The notes under the pieces were generated by a model. It made no database searches and was not told the DNA's origin. It was given only the letters and a program-made list of their open reading frames with translations. The translations under genes were made by a program, and so were the position numbers. Source: Escarpia spicata (Eukaryota > Annelida > Polychaeta > Sabellida > Siboglinidae). Taken from it: a stretch of 64,000 bases of DNA. The DNA is taken from assembly GCA_963995525.1 (NCBI GenBank), contig OZ023214.1:17320514-17384513 (forward strand). Reading direction: 5' to 3'. Positions 1 to 12,075 of the stretch are shown here, piece after piece; the stretch's first letter is position 1; each line of letters opens with the position of its first letter.

Positions 1-425
1 GGCCTCCCCTGGATCCGCCTATATCAGTTATGGTGATTTGCAACCGGTGTCCCAAGGCGCGCGAGGTTGGACGCTTGTCGTGAATGTGCAACATAGAATT
101 GGCGCATGCTTATACTGGCGCGACATTCACAGGAAGTTGCACACTGCGTAGCTATGGATTGATGTATTAACAATTGGTGATGACGTCACTTTTTCCCACT
201 TGACAACCAGAGGCGTACTAATTCGAAGTAGTTCCGCGGTAGTACATATAATAATAATAAGATAACTTCTATTGCGCCTAAATCATTGGATCAAATCACC
301 TAAATCACCAAGCTCAGAGGCTCATAAAAACAAAAGGATTGGTCAGTCTCAAAATCCATTAACAATATTCCAGTTGTCAACAGATGGGTCAAGGCGCTAT
401 ATGGAGCTATAGTGGATAAGCAAGA
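1..425. repeat. Left part of composite repeat block A
   Basis: This stretch matches, in inverted orientation, about 37,430-37,826. Both copies share the GGATCCGCCTAT stretch near the outer end, the reading across CAACCGG, and the GACGTCAC/GACGTGATC stretch. No protein is recognised here. It is the outer flank of a block that continues into LINE endonuclease sequence, and the left end may be cut by the window edge. Confidence 0.7.
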
Positions 426-429
426 TTGT

Positions 430-650
430 AAAGATAAGTTTATAAATGAAGACGGTATTTTGTAATATTTTCAACTGATCTAACACTAAGAGGGAGCATA
501 TTCCAAAGAGCAGTAGAAAAAGCTCTAGTTCCAATGTTAATGTTGACTCTAGGAATAAAAAGTAGGTCAGAACTAGATGACCGAAGCTGGATAGGTTTTC
601 TGACAGGAGTAAACAGAGAATGCAAATAAGATGGTTGCTCACTGGACAAC
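430..650 (-). pseudogene. LINE reverse-transcriptase C-terminal fragment (antisense inside block A)
   Basis: The minus strand encodes the typical tail of CR1/L2-type polyproteins, with GTRAFSTALWNMLPLSVRS matching the family pattern 'G.RAFS.AAP.LWN.LP..IR'. Two residues of the usual AAP are missing. It lies opposite in direction to the endonuclease/RT sequence that follows. The same head-to-head arrangement recurs in block B (37,236-37,637), so it predates the duplication. It is a non-functional fragment. Confidence 0.75.
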
Positions 651-879
651 GACTGGTATGTAATGGTTCAGATCTTAAATATTATACGATAATTGGTACA
701 GAAAAACGACGAGATTTTGTAACTACAGATGTTTTCTTCGTCTTTGTTTTCTTCTTATTATTATTATTACATCGTTTTCTTGTTGTCGCAGTAAACGGTC
801 ACGATGACTTCGACATGTGGACTACACTAGTTCTACAGTGCATGCGATACGGCAACAGGACCATGCAAGTTCACGAAGC

Positions 880-1850
880 GGCTGCAAAGCTTTAGGCTTA
901 GACACTTTTCGAACATATGGACTCATCGTTTACCGTCCGCCTCCCTCTAAACGATGCGGGTTTAGGAACAGTGTGTTTTTTGACGAGTGGTGTTTGTACT
1001 TGGACCGCCTTAACCAACGGTGTAATCATAACAGGTGACCTTAATTTCCACATCGACAACTTTAATGATGCAGATGCGGTTCGCTTCAACTGCACGTTGG
1101 AAGCTCGGATTGGTACAACACGTGGTTGGACCCACACACAAGATGGGCCATACCTTGGACGTAGTCATCATCCGAGACATTAGTACCTTGTTGATCAGGA
1201 TGCCAACAGTTTCTGGGCCTTGTCTTGATGACACAAAGGGCAACCCTTCTGGCGACAATCTGGCTGTGTGTTTTACAATTAACTTAACGAAGCCAGACAG
1301 CGTTCGCCAGCAGGTCACTTTCAGGAAGCTTCGGGACATTTGTATTCCGGAATTTATCAAGGATTTAAGTCCAATTTTGAACAACATTGATAAGCCGCTA
1401 GATGACCTTGTACACGCCTATACTACGGGAATTGAAGCGGTTGTCAACCAACACCCTCCCGTGCAAAGAAAGTTGATAACACTGAGACCAAACGCGCAAT
1501 GCTATTCAGATGAACTGAGACACGCCAAACTTGCCCCCAGGCGAGCAGAGAGGATATGGCGGCGAACCAAACTCACCCGTCATCGGCAGCTGTTCGGGGA
1601 GCAATGCAATGCAGTTAACAAACTGATGATCAGTGCAAAGAAAACATTCTTTTCTACAAAGATCAGAGACTGCGGCAAGGATCAGAAACAACTGTTCAAA
1701 TTAACGAGACATTTGATGGGTAACACGGGACACGTAACATCGATACCGGCAACCCAAGTGATATCTACGAAACAGCATTGGACGATGACGTCATGTTTGA
1801 CGGAATCCCGCTTCAAATGTTTCTGCCAGCCACCCATGATGAGGTGAAGC
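880..1850 (+). pseudogene. LINE endonuclease domain (decayed), CR1/L2-like
   Basis: This is the apurinic-type endonuclease region of a non-LTR retrotransposon, the domain that nicks target DNA. The motif VIITGDLNFHID is at about 1,023-1,060. It is followed, in another frame, by GPTHKMGHTLDVVI at about 1,125-1,170, so at least one frameshift separates them. The sequence then runs through the linker between endonuclease and RT to about 1,850. The antisense copy at 36,140-36,936 gives the same motifs with fewer breaks in places. It is a dead copy, and the clade assignment (CR1/L2/Crack group) is inferred from motif style. Confidence 0.8.
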
Positions 1851-1855
1851 GAATA

Positions 1856-2700
1856 ATCACAAACTCACCCAACAAGTCGTGTGATACAGACCCGATTCCT
1901 ACGTGGCTTTTGATACAGTGTCTGGATCATTTGGCGTGACTGCAGAAGCCCTGGATTGGATGAGATCTTACATTAGCGGCAGAACACAATGTGTATCGGT
2001 CGGCCTCGCAACTTCGTTTAAAGCACATCTATGTTGCGGCGTGCCACAAGGATCTGTGTTGGGACCGAAACTGTACTGCATGTACTTTAAATCAGTTGGA
2101 GTAATAGTGAATAACGATAATCTTCGTTACCACTGTTATGCAGACGATACACAAATATATTTATCCATGAAGCCCGACGAGAACTGGGCCAGTGAAAGGT
2201 CAGCCATTGAAGCCTGTGTGGCGGATGTTGGCGGGTGGATGAATAGAAACATATTAAAATTGAACAAAGGAAAAAATCGAACTGATTGTGTTTTCGTCCA
2301 AACACCGAATTCATCAGGTGAATGACTTGTCCCTCATGATCGGGGGCAGACTGCTACACGCTGTGCAATCCGTGAGAAATCATGGAGTTAGTATGGACAG
2401 CGGCTTGACAATGGAGAAATAGGTGAATGCGATCTCCAAGTCCTTTTTCTACCACATCCGAAATATTGGTAAAGTCAGACAATACATCGCAAATGACGCC
2501 TGTAAGATTCTAGTCCAGGCACTGGTAACATCTCGCCTGGACTATGGTAACGCGCTGCTGTAAGGTTTGCCTCAGATATACAGAAATGCGCTGCTCGCCT
2601 AATCACAAGGACACTCAAGAGCGAACTTTAAGGTCAACACTTGTACTTATAAACTGCTCAACGGATTGGCACCGGCATACATGAGTGACATTGTGCAGAC
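1856..2700 (+). pseudogene. LINE reverse transcriptase fragment, internally deleted
   Basis: The RT catalytic block is clear: GVPQGSVLGP near 2,040-2,070, and YADDTQIYLSM near 2,138-2,170, where YADD is the metal-binding catalytic motif. The fingers region normally found before it is missing. The reading jumps from the pre-RT sequence CDTDPIPTW directly to AFDTVS and FGVTAEALDWMRSYISG, so roughly 100-150 codons are deleted. After about 2,325 the frame breaks, but tail motifs continue (YKLLNGLAPAYMSDI at about 2,647-2,692). The C-terminal rest resumes after the hAT insertion, at 4,942. Confidence 0.82.
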
Positions 2701-4941
2701 CAGGGCATTTTTAACGTAAAAGTGGGGGGCATTGCTCCCCAGCCCATTCGTTTGCCCCCAGTCAGACCCCCCAGTGTGCCCCAATCTCCCAAACCAGCCC
2801 CTTCTAGGGCTTACTTTTTATTCGCTTTAGTGTGCGTGATTTGCACTGGGGTATAATAATAAAAACCAAGTAGCAGAGGGGTAATATGACTACACAATAC
2901 CATTTTACCGAGATATATGGCTCAGAGAGGCATCGAGCATTTTCAAAAAGGCGTATTTAGTTATATATCCTGTTCCGTAACTAGTTGCCAGGTTACAATT
3001 TTCATGTTAGATGGTGAGGTTTACATTCGACTTGAAACAAGACGTTTTTAACGTACAAAGCCATTTTATTCCAAAGGACAATGTGTCTGCAAAAGACCAA
3101 TTTACTGATATGAATATGAGTTGTTCGTTGTCATGCATTCGCCAGAGAAGAGGGGAGCCCCTGAACTACTTGAAGGGGTGAACAAAGCTCTGGAACTGAT
3201 AGGAGGTAAAGACACGAAGCTGGTTGGTGTCACCACTGACGGCGAGGCGGCAAACACCGGCAGATAAGGTGGACTATGGCGTCTGCTTGCTGACCAAATG
3301 CAGAGAGGTTTGGCAAAATTCTGGTGTGCTGCGAACCGGTCTGACTTAGCCATTGAGTCCGTCGTCAGCACCGTACCTGAGTTGGGAATCTGGAAGACCA
3401 ATCTACTGGGACTCGTACGATTCTTCCGGACTCCGATACGGATGAAGATGTTGTCAGCGCAGGCCGGGAATGTCAAACAGTTCCCCCGGCACCATGATGT
3501 CAGATTTGCCCAACACGAGTTGAAGCTGTGCTGAACAACCTACCAGCTTGCATTATGGTGTGGGGACAGATGCAAGCGCCAGAAAGTACCAGCGACAGAA
3601 AGGAGAAGGCTGAAGCCAAAGGGTTCCTGAGAACCTGGAACCACCAACAAACGTGGATCACCGCACTGAGGGGCGACATCCTGGAGATATTTGAAACACT
3701 CCAGAAGAAGTTGCAAAGGAGTCATTTGTTGATCAGCGATCTTCCCCCTGTGACTGATGCGGCAATCAAGAAGTTGAACCTAATGAGGGATGGACCATTC
3801 CCGGGAAGAAGGGAGGAGAAAGTGTGTTGTCCAACCGATAACACAAAAGAGGACCTGACACAATGAAAGTGTAATCACCAGTTCGTTTGTACAAACCGTC
3901 GGTACAGACGAGCAATCAGGTTGGAGGTCGTGCAAGCATCGCACGAATACCTGTCTGAACGCATGCATCCGGAGCAGGAGGACGTCATCAAAGACATGAA
4001 GGTGTTAGTGATGTCACGCAGTCTGAGGTCATTCGTTGAGCATGGTGTGCGCGTCGTCAGGCGCCTTTTCCCGGATGAGGCATCTGACTTTGCGGACTGG
4101 GCAGCCGAGCAGTGGGAAAACGTGATGAATGTGCCATTCTTGCATGGTGGCGGTGATGTAGGCTGTAAGTTGACTGTCAGACTGCGCCAACTTCTGCCAG
4201 TCACAACAGGTTCAGTTCAGAAGGTGTTGGCATCTCTGGCGTGCACGAGCCCTCACTTTACGCAGACCGAAAGGATCGTGAGCCACCACAACCTCGTGGT
4301 CGATAATCACCGCAGCAGTATGAATGAGGACACGAGAAATGCCCGACTCATGGTGGCACTGAATGGTGTGGGCACCGCCTACTATGACCCTCGAGCCGCT
4401 GTCATCAAATTCTTGGAGAAGACAAGAAGATGCGGGGCTCCGCACTGGGACGTCTTCAGACAGCGTGAATTCGTTAGGAAATTCATGCGCGAAACGGGAC
4501 TCGTCTAGTCAAATTGAGACAACTATGAAACGTTCTGACTTGCAGGATACGTATAATGTTTCAATGACTACTGCATGTATTGGTTGTAATAAAACATGTT
4601 TCTAGGATATACGTGTAACATCTAGTTTCATACCAAGATGCAGTTGTCGCTAGCCGTAAGCGCCGCAAGTGTTTACTCCTGTTTTATACAAGTTTAAGGA
4701 ATGCCTCCGTGTTCCTTCGTACAATTCCATGTTAGACGACTTTGTCCACTTATGAAAGTCCTTGGCACTAACTGTCCAAATACATGGATACAAAGATAAC
4801 GATACATTGTATTAAGCTTTCGTACATGCCTAAGGGTTATATACATATTCATTAATGCTTGCGTAAACTCCCCTTTTTACCCATTAGACGTGCCCTTTTA
4901 GGACTTTGCCCCCGCAGTGAACATTCAATAAAAACGTCCTG
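2701..4941 (+). mobile_element. hAT-type DNA transposon nested in a LINE
   Basis: Imperfect terminal inverted repeats are visible. The left end begins CAGGGCATTTTTAACG, and the right end read on the minus strand begins CAGGACGTTTTTATTG (12 of 16 positions agree). The flanking 8-mers GTGCAGAC (2,693-2,700) and ATGTAGAA (4,942-4,949) agree at 5 of 8 positions, as expected of an old hAT target-site duplication. The LINE reading before and after is continuous in content, which supports a clean insertion. The inside holds a broken transposase. Confidence 0.72.
3090..4508 (+). pseudogene. hAT-family transposase, broken
   Basis: Three overlapping open segments (to about 3,534, 3,528-3,866 and 3,921-4,508) together resemble the hAT transposases related to vertebrate ZMYM/KIAA1586-like proteins. 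The motif VTTDGEAANTG at about 3,229-3,262 corresponds to the region around a catalytic Asp of the RNase H-like fold. It is followed at once by an in-frame TAA (3,264-3,266). The next segment, AANRSDLAIESVV, fits the family's 'C..HR..LA..D' helix with the Cys/His pattern altered. The last segment, about 195 residues, holds the C-terminal helical part (TERIVSHHNL...DNHRSSM). Stop and frameshifts make it inactive. Confidence 0.7.
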
Positions 4942-5140
4942 ATGTAGAAAAAACCTACCTACTCGTACCTTAAGATCAACAGAAGTAATTTCTCGTCGTA
5001 TCTGTGCTGCGTACAGTAACTTATGGTGAACGTTGTTTCAGGAGACACGCAGCCATACTGTGGAACCACTTGCCTGAGAACATTAAACAACTGAACACTC
5101 TCAGCTGTTTCAAGATATATTTTAAAACGTCTCTTTAAAC
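4942..5140 (+). pseudogene. LINE C-terminal segment, continuation after the hAT insertion
   Basis: The tail motif RHAAILWNHLPENIKQL, followed by FKIYFKTSL and a stop, lies at about 5,045-5,135. It is the usual end of a CR1/L2-type polyprotein and continues the reading interrupted at 2,700. About 30 codons between the insertion and this motif (TYLLVPLRS, then SRRICAAYSN) also fit the family. Confidence 0.72.
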
Positions 5141-6223
5141 TGGCGTACGTGCGACTGATGTGATAAAGTCAGGCTCTCGTTTTAATGACATTGATATACT
5201 AATGATTTATTCGTAAAATGTTATTCATGTGTTTGTATTATAAATGTACCTTCTATGTATTTATTTGTTATGTTTAAACCAATTCTTTTACACTATTTTG
5301 TTTTAAAATAATCTATATTTTATAGTTTTACTTAATTTATGCAGCTTTTTGTAAAGTGTCAAGTGTGCATCCAAAGGATGTCAGTTGATAAAGAACGAAC
5401 AAACGCTAATTTTCAATACCTATAGCATACAGTCATAATCACACTCGCTAGATGCATTGCAGTAGGATATTTGCATGATACATGAATTAAATTAAGCTGT
5501 TGCTGGACACATGGGACGCGGTGACGGCACTCAGAGCATCGCACTCTCAATCGAATCGTTTTGATGCCGTTTCGAACTTTGTTCGTTCACTCCACGCTGT
5601 CTCAGTTCACTCAGCTGTATGAGTGAGTATAACGCTATATAATATAGACATCGGAAGGTATTTGTGAACGAATAATATTCTCGCACCAATTGCAGTGTAT
5701 CCGACGGCGTCCCAGATAAGCCGAGATGGTCTTCAATTTAACATTTTTGCCAGGGGGTGAATTGTAAAGCGCTTTGAGCAGGACTGCATGCCATGTCATA
5801 AAAGAACATATATTTTACATAGAGTACAGTGAATGTTGTTTTTGGACATAAAATAAAGCGAACGCTGTGGTATGCTGTGCCAAACAGATTGCAATGTGCG
5901 CTTGGCTTGTTTGTACAGACGAGGGTACAGTTCCGTCGGCAAATGCATGCGACAGATCGAACTCCTTGGAGGTCGTCCTGAGTATCACGGAGTCGCATGG
6001 CAATTCGATAAGCTAGCTCATTGCATACATAGCTAACGACGAGTCGTCGATATCCTAATGGAAGATATGAACAATTATATTTCTGTTGCGAGCTCTGAGT
6101 AGTAGGCCTGTACATGTGTCCGGATTTCCAGGGTTTATTCTGGGGTACTGATACGTGTGCGTTGTTGGAGTTCGGCAGTAGCATCGTGATATCGAAAGAG
6201 GAGACGAATTGTAAAATCTCATT
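5141..6223. other. No gene recognised
   Basis: AT-rich sequence following the LINE 3' end, up to the (GT)n tract. I see no coding, RNA or repeat structure I can name. Short open frames on the minus strand (5,738-6,184) have no recognisable motif. Confidence 0.6.
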
Positions 6224-6224
6224 G

Positions 6225-6296
<72 letters not shown>
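6225..6296. repeat. (GT)n microsatellite
   Basis: About 36 uninterrupted GT repeats. It sits immediately at the 3' end of the minus-strand L2-type LINE that starts at about 6,300. On the minus strand it reads as an (AC)n tail, as some L2-group LINEs have. Confidence 0.97.
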
Positions 6297-6300
<4 letters not shown>

Positions 6301-6301
<1 letters not shown>

Positions 6302-7801
6302 TAAGTTGTGCAGTAAAATGTCCCCAAATGAAATGAAATGTTAAAAATGTCAGCAATATTGGGCTTTGAACATGTGTGCGTCTTTAGTGTCTTTCTGAAC
6401 GCCGACAGAGTTCTGCTGCATTTTATAGCAATGGGCAGTGCATTCCATAGTCGAGGTCCAATCACACGAAAGGACATGTCTCCTAAACTGGCCGGGTTCG
6501 TTCGTGGAACTTCAAGCAAAAGTTGTACAGATGAACGTGTGCGTCCGGGACAGTGTCCGGTTATCAGGTTGGCAAGATACAGCGGCGCCTTCCCGTTCAG
6601 ACATCTGAACATATTAAGGAGTATTTTAAAGTCGATTCGGCATTTGATTGGCAGCCAGTGTAATTCTTTTAGAACTGGAGTTATGTGGTCACGGCGAGGT
6701 GTGAACGTCATGATTCTGGCTGCCATGTTTTTGATTCGCTGGAGTTTGTGAATATGTAAATTTTATTGTTTGTTTATATTTATGGGGTGGCTTTGATTCT
6801 GAGTTCTGAGGTCACGTGGTAGTCCAACCAGTAGCGCGTTCCCGTGTCCAATCTAGATATGACGAAAGCGTGCAAAAGTGGCTTAGTCGCATATGTTGTG
6901 AGGTATCGCCTGATACGACTGATGTTCGGCAAATGGCACTTAAGTGGTTAGTCATGTTGAGGGATTGATCAAATACAACGCCCAGGTTGCGCGCACTTGA
7001 AGACGAAGTCAAAGTCGAGTAAAAAATACGAATCTCCTTTAGCAGTGGCAACTTCTGCTTAGTACCAAGCACCATGACATCCGTCTTCTGATCATTTAAT
7101 TTTAGTACATTGGTCCGAGACCATTCGCCAATTTCTTCTAGGCAACAGCACAAACGACCCATTGAGTTCAGTTAGCCATCTCCACCAGGACAAAACGAAA
7201 CAAAGTTGCGTGTCGTCGGCATAAGGGTGATAAACCTAGCCGAATTTCTTAATATAACGTCGCCAAGTGGTGTGATATATGCAGTGAACAGCAATGGCCA
7301 GAGTACGGAGCCTTGCGGTACACCAAACGGCACAGCAGTTGGGGAGAATTTGACACTTTCAATACGAACGACTTGATGCCGACCGGACAAGTAAGATCTG
7401 AACCACTCAAGCGCAGCGCCAGTGACCCCGAATCTGTGAGTGAGTCTGCTCAATAGAATGCCGCGGTCAATGGTGTCGAAAGCGGCGGTCAAGTCAAGCA
7501 TAACCAACACAACAACACAACCACGGTCTACTGCAGACAGAATGTTATTGTGTACTTTAAGCAGAGCCGTTTCAGTTGAGTGATCTTGTCGATATGCCAA
7601 TTTAAACTGGTCGTGCAAGTTGTTCTCTTGCATTTGGACATTTAGCTGTTTTGCTACAACGCGCTCGATTACTTTAGAGAGAAATGTCAGATTCGATACA
7701 GGTCGATATTTCTGTATTGGTTCTGGATTTAGTCCAGCCTTCTTGATTAATGGCGGGATGCAACCAGTCTTGTATTTATCTGCCTGTATCGTATTGACCA
7801 A
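6301..7801 (-). pseudogene. L2-type LINE reverse transcriptase and C-terminal domain, frameshifted
   Basis: On the minus strand the first segment (7,801-7,172) carries the RT palm: KAGLNPEPIQKYRPVSNL, then MLDLTAAFDTIDRGIL, then GVPQGSVLWPLLF. The catalytic YADDTQL is present near 7,205-7,235, but in a different frame from the palm. The second segment (7,162-6,812) has the thumb (NVLKLNDQKTDVMVLG, ARNLGVVFD). The third (6,726-6,301) has the C-terminal tail (HWLPIKCRIDFKILL, FRVIGPRLWNALP). Order and spacing fit one degenerate L2-group element. Several frameshifts make it dead. Confidence 0.88.
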
Positions 7802-8880
7802 TCAGTTCTTCTACGTTCAGCAAGTCAAGATCATCACAACGGAACAGGGGAATGTTATGTCGAAAAGGCATTGCATCAATGGTGCGTAACTTGCGATATT
7901 TGATTTTCATCAAGCCAGTGCGATGTTGAACAATGTTTATGATGAAACTCATCGCAAAGTAGTCAGAAAGTCCCATATCCGTAACGATAACATCTCGAAC
8001 AAGGTGTTCGTCCATGCTGCGGGTCATGAGTACATCCAAAGTGTGTCATTTCCTGTGGGTTGGCCGGCGAACATGCAACACCATTCCTGTGGCATTCACA
8101 GAATTGACATGTCGCCGTGCATCAACATTTGCAGCGTTGTCAATATGAAAATTCAAATTTCCCATGATAATCAGAGGTAAAGGTTTTATTGCATGCTAGT
8201 CGATGAAACGGTTCCATTCTTAAAAAAACACAGTTGTTGATAAGCCATTTTTCATTGATGGCGGCGGGTGGTAAATAACAACGATTCTGATGGGTGACGT
8301 AGGTGTTTTCAGCCGGCACTCTATGTGTTCAAACGATAATAGTGACACCGCCCCCTTTGCCGGTAACGCGAGACGTGTGCTTCATGGAATATCCATTTGG
8401 TACATTGTCTGTAATCAGACTGGCGTCGCTCGAAGGCTTTAACCACGTTTCACATATCGCCATAACATCGAGATGGTTTTCAAGTATTATAGTCCGCAAT
8501 GGCGAGTGTTTTTTCCGACACGATTGTGCGTTAACGTAGCATTCTCGTACGCCTTGATCGCGCTGTACCTGCTTATACTATGGTACAGTTATTAAATGAT
8601 TACAATTCGGCTTGGTTGTCGGAACGCCGGTACTCTTGCGTAGTGAATTGTTGTCCCGATCTGTTTTGCAACTTTACGACCGCCACGGTGTTTACGTCTC
8701 GTAGACGAACGCTTGAAGATGCATAGTTGGTGAAGTAGAAGATTCACACAGCAGGTCACCGGAAATCTGGTATACCTGGTTGCATTGGCGGCAGTTGAAC
8801 ACAGATGTGTCCTAGAACAACGCACCGCTGATGCCAATGTTAACACATACGCGTGCTGAAGTGCGTCATTCGTCACTGCG
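7802..8880 (-). pseudogene. L2-type LINE endonuclease and N-terminal remains
   Basis: This is the upstream part of the element at 6,301-7,801. The segment 8,039-7,776 reads LDVLMTRS-like sequence, then VRDVIVTDMGLSDYFAMSF, the endonuclease region with the family's SDHxx block (His replaced by Tyr). Weak endonuclease similarity continues to about 8,500. The segment at 8,592-8,876 has a basic run (RRKHRGGRKVAKQ) like the start of such ORFs. Between 8,880 and 9,220 I recognise nothing. Confidence 0.6.
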
Positions 8881-9224
8881 TATCATCGGCGGTTGCACAA
8901 AAGTTGTTCGTGGTCCGGTGTTATCCAAGAATAGACCACAGCGTCCTGCTTGACAAGTTTGCAACCGATTTTCAACTCAAGTGTAGACAAATGTCGATTA
9001 AAAACCATAACAGTCCGGCAGCAGTAATAATTTTCAAGTAAAATGTAAACGTCCCACGTAATGTCTGTACCTCCATACACGCACCTGAGAAATATGAAAA
9101 ACGTTCCTTGAATTGAAATACGCCAAACTTGTAACAATAAAACAGCTGTGGTGGAATCTACTGTCAAGCACAACACCTAAACATCATGTTATGCTATGAA
9201 TATATAAAAATAAAATCGACACGT

Positions 9225-9310
9225 ACCTCGACACAGGGCGGTATACTTGTAGATAAAAAAGGGTTGAACTCTCGATAAGCCAAAAGGCTTCCTTGTCAAC
9301 CTGCCAATTA
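9225..9310. repeat. Short interspersed repeat, inverted partner at 19,930-20,030
   Basis: The stretch around CTCGATAAGCCAAAAGG (about 9,271) is the reverse complement of sequence at 19,952-19,982, with a GGGCGGTATACTTG/CCCGCCC flank on one side in both. The second copy sits at the end of the CR1-type LINE at 20,035, so this may be a detached LINE 3' end. Confidence 0.6.
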
Positions 9311-9359
9311 AAGTTAATTATATGCGTGGCAATTTTGTCAAAGAAGCTGAAGTTTTGCT

Positions 9360-9770
9360 GACGCGGCGGTGAAAAGTTTCAATAGCATCCCCCATCTTCT
9401 GATGTCACAGTTGAGCCAGTCAAGAAAGCGGAGAAACCGAAGAAAAGTTGAAGTGAAGATACAGCGACATGACGCAGAGGCAAACAAATTTTAACAGATC
9501 TCCCCCGCCCGTCTTCCAATTTAATCTGTTGAGACGAGTTAGGAGGCAACGCAAGAGACAGCGAGAAGACGGTGAAATTGCAGTGACGAAACATTTTCAA
9601 CAGCACCCCCCCCCCCAATACTCCCCTTCACCCCCAGTCTTCCGATGTCATCAGTCGAGCAGAGACACTGGAGAAGCTGAAGTTAGGCGGTGCAGCAGCG
9701 ACACATTTTTTGCGACTACAGCATTTGGTTCGGCTTAGATCGAGAAACCTCAACTGCATCTCAAGTTAAG
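9360..9770. repeat. Repeat related to 37,960-38,220
   Basis: Phrases such as 'CAACAGCACCCC...CCAGTCTTCCGATGTCATCAG' recur in looser form at about 38,010-38,060 with similar GACAGCG/GGCAGAG stretches. It contains a run of nine or so C at about 9,607. No protein is recognised. Confidence 0.4.
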
Positions 9771-9989
9771 CCATAAGACTCTCAAAAATGTGTGATTACA
9801 TCCCCGTGAAGTTCACAAAGAAATCATTGAGGCTCACAAAACACTTCCAATTATACACCTACCAACCCCACCTCCTTCACTGCAACAGCAAGACGTCTCT
9901 GAATGCAGTTTTTTTCTTTGTGCGACAAATAGTGGCGCCACATCACTAGACTTACTTGACTTAGGGCTCTTGTCGGATATCCAGCGTAG

Positions 9990-10315
9990 AGGTCACACCA
10001 CATCCTTTGTCATCGCCTTCCAGGTGAGGCGGTCAACGGCCAGCCGCTCGGCCGCCTCAAGCGTGAGGCCCATGCCATCCACATCGTGCTTAACAGTCGT
10101 TCCATCGACGGCGAGGACGCCCACGGTGCCGTTTCCAGCCGGTGTTTTGTGAGTGGAATTGGTATACTAGAGCGGCAGGGTAGTTTGGTGTCATACATTG
10201 CAGGTGGCCGTACCATCGAAGGTGTCGCTGGGTGATGAGTATTGATGCATGCTTCTGACCGGTACGTTCCATGATCGTGTTATTGCTGATATTGACCCAC
10301 GTTATGTCCATGAGG
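9990..10315 (-). pseudogene. LINE RT C-terminal fragment
   Basis: On the minus strand, RHLRWYGHLQCM at about 10,200-10,235 and HRGRPRRRWNDC at about 10,090-10,130 match the family tail 'R.LRW.GH..RM ... RGRP..RW.D'. The two parts are joined by one frame. It is 5'-truncated, with no palm or fingers upstream. Confidence 0.75.
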
Positions 10316-10500
10316 CGTCGGAGGCTCTTCGTGGCGAAAGCATCGATTTTTTTGGCAGATCACGTCATCACGGGGCTTGCTTAATCAAGGCTAGAAGAAA
10401 ATGCGTGTAGTTACAACAGTTGACACCACTGCTACTAGCAGTCCACGGACAGCCGTCTCAGATCTGCTGAACTGGGATGAAACGTAACGTCATTCCAGCA

Positions 10501-10529
10501 CGACACGCACGCACGCACACACGCACGCA

Positions 10530-10561
<32 letters not shown>

Positions 10562-10610
10562 CACGCACGCACACGCGCACACGCGCACACGCGCACACAC
10601 GCACACAAAC
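10501..10610. repeat. (CACG)n/(CA)n microsatellite
   Basis: Alternating CACG and CACA units over about 110 bp. The long open frames over it (CVRACVRAC types) are low-complexity artefacts. Confidence 0.95.
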
Positions 10611-10979
10611 CCACACCGTGACGTATGGCTCCTCGTTCACATTTTACAACATTTACGTATTTTCGAACAAGGCGTATTAATTCTGAGACCCCTTCTATTC
10701 CCTGAATTAATGGCCTACAGCCACCCTGAAAACATTGACATTGTGACCAGAGGAGGAACAATTATTATACCGAATTTATAAAGCGTTCTTTTCATACATA
10801 AAAGCCTGCTCAAAAGCGCTGTACACAATCAATATAATTAATCATGGACTGTAAAAAAACAAAGCATAAAAACGATAGCATGATAAGAAATGAAATGTTT
10901 TAGAAGGTTGGATATAATAAGATGAATACATATATATATACTGTTTTAAAATGTAAAACAACTGACTAGAAAGAGTTAA

Positions 10980-11245
10980 GCACCAAAATGGGCCAGGAAC
11001 AAATGTGTGTTTAGCAGCCTCTTGAGAGTGTTCAATGTTTTTGCTTCACGAATGTGAGCCAGTAGCGCACTCCACAACTTGGCCGCTGAACACTGACATT
11101 GTCAGTCTCCGTAAGTAACTGTTCTAGCCCTTGGAACTTCTAATGTCACTGAATCCATGGATCGTAGCGTTCTTCTTGATTGGTACACATTCAGCATGTC
11201 CGATAAACATCCTGGAACCTGCCCATGTAGGGATTTATATGTGTG
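10980..11245 (-). pseudogene. LINE C-terminal fragment, L2-like
   Basis: On the minus strand AKLWSALLAHIREAKTLNTL runs into KRLLNTHLFLAHFG and a stop (about 11,090-10,985), the end of an L2-type polyprotein. Upstream similarity fades by about 11,245, as in a 5'-truncated insertion. Confidence 0.7.
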
Positions 11246-11945
11246 CATCAGGATTTTAAATTGCACACGATATTATTGCATAGTACGATAGTATTAGGAG
11301 AAGGTCGACTATATTAAATACGTTGGGCACTTGAGCCATCTTTGCAACTAAATATATCCAGATCAGGAAGGCATTAACATGAAAATTATTCTTTGTTACA
11401 GTTAGTTCTTTGACAACCGTTTTCATCAATAATGTGTTCATGTGGGAAATGCTTGTAATCCACTTGAAACATGTTCACGGAAAAGGGTGCAGAAGTCTGA
11501 CAAATGACACATAATTTATCGGGAAACATGCTTATTAATTTAAAAGTATGCATCTACACAACAGGAGCTAAGGCATGCATGGGTTGAAGCTGAAATGCAA
11601 TTGCAATTGTTTTTATTTTGGTCGATTCTAGTCATACATAATGATATTGACACTTAAAAGTTGAGAAATCAAGTGACTGAAGTGAGCAACATCTTAGCTA
11701 ATTCCACATCATACATCTTAACATACTGAGTTGACCATAAAGAGAGGTTTGACTGTGCACGGATTCAAATCCAGGCTATTCTACATATCTATGGCATATA
11801 TATGCCGAAGGATAAAGTACTATGTCTGGGATAACTTGATTCTAGTTTTGACATATTGACTGTTTGCACAAACGTGCACAAGGCCCGTTTTTGGTACCTC
11901 TGTCTGAAAATCCGACGCCACCTTGTCTTCTCCTCCATGACACTC
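11246..11945. other. No gene recognised
   Basis: AT-rich sequence between LINE and MITE remnants. I see no conserved coding or repeat structure. Confidence 0.55.
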
Positions 11946-11949
11946 AAGA

Positions 11950-12075
11950 GACCAGACCTGGGGGTGAGTACATTTTCATGAGTATGAGTACTTTGATGAT
12001 GGATGAGTACGAATACTTAGCTGAGTACGAGTACAAGTACATTCTCACGAATACGAGTAAAAGTACAAATACAAA
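11950..12075. repeat. GAGTA-rich MITE end, related to 19,620-19,720
   Basis: Begins AGACCTGGGGGTGAGTAC and continues as a run of GAGTAC/GAGTA words. The second copy at 19,623 begins AGACCTGGGGCGGAAGTAC and also runs into GTACTC words. A shared start followed by short direct repeats suggests the end of a non-autonomous DNA transposon. Confidence 0.55.

Noticed and set aside
2285..2318. Minus-strand CTGATGA ... GACGAAAAC resembling a hammerhead core
   Set aside because: No stem II forms between the two boxes and no stem I or stem III partner is present; it lies in LINE coding sequence.
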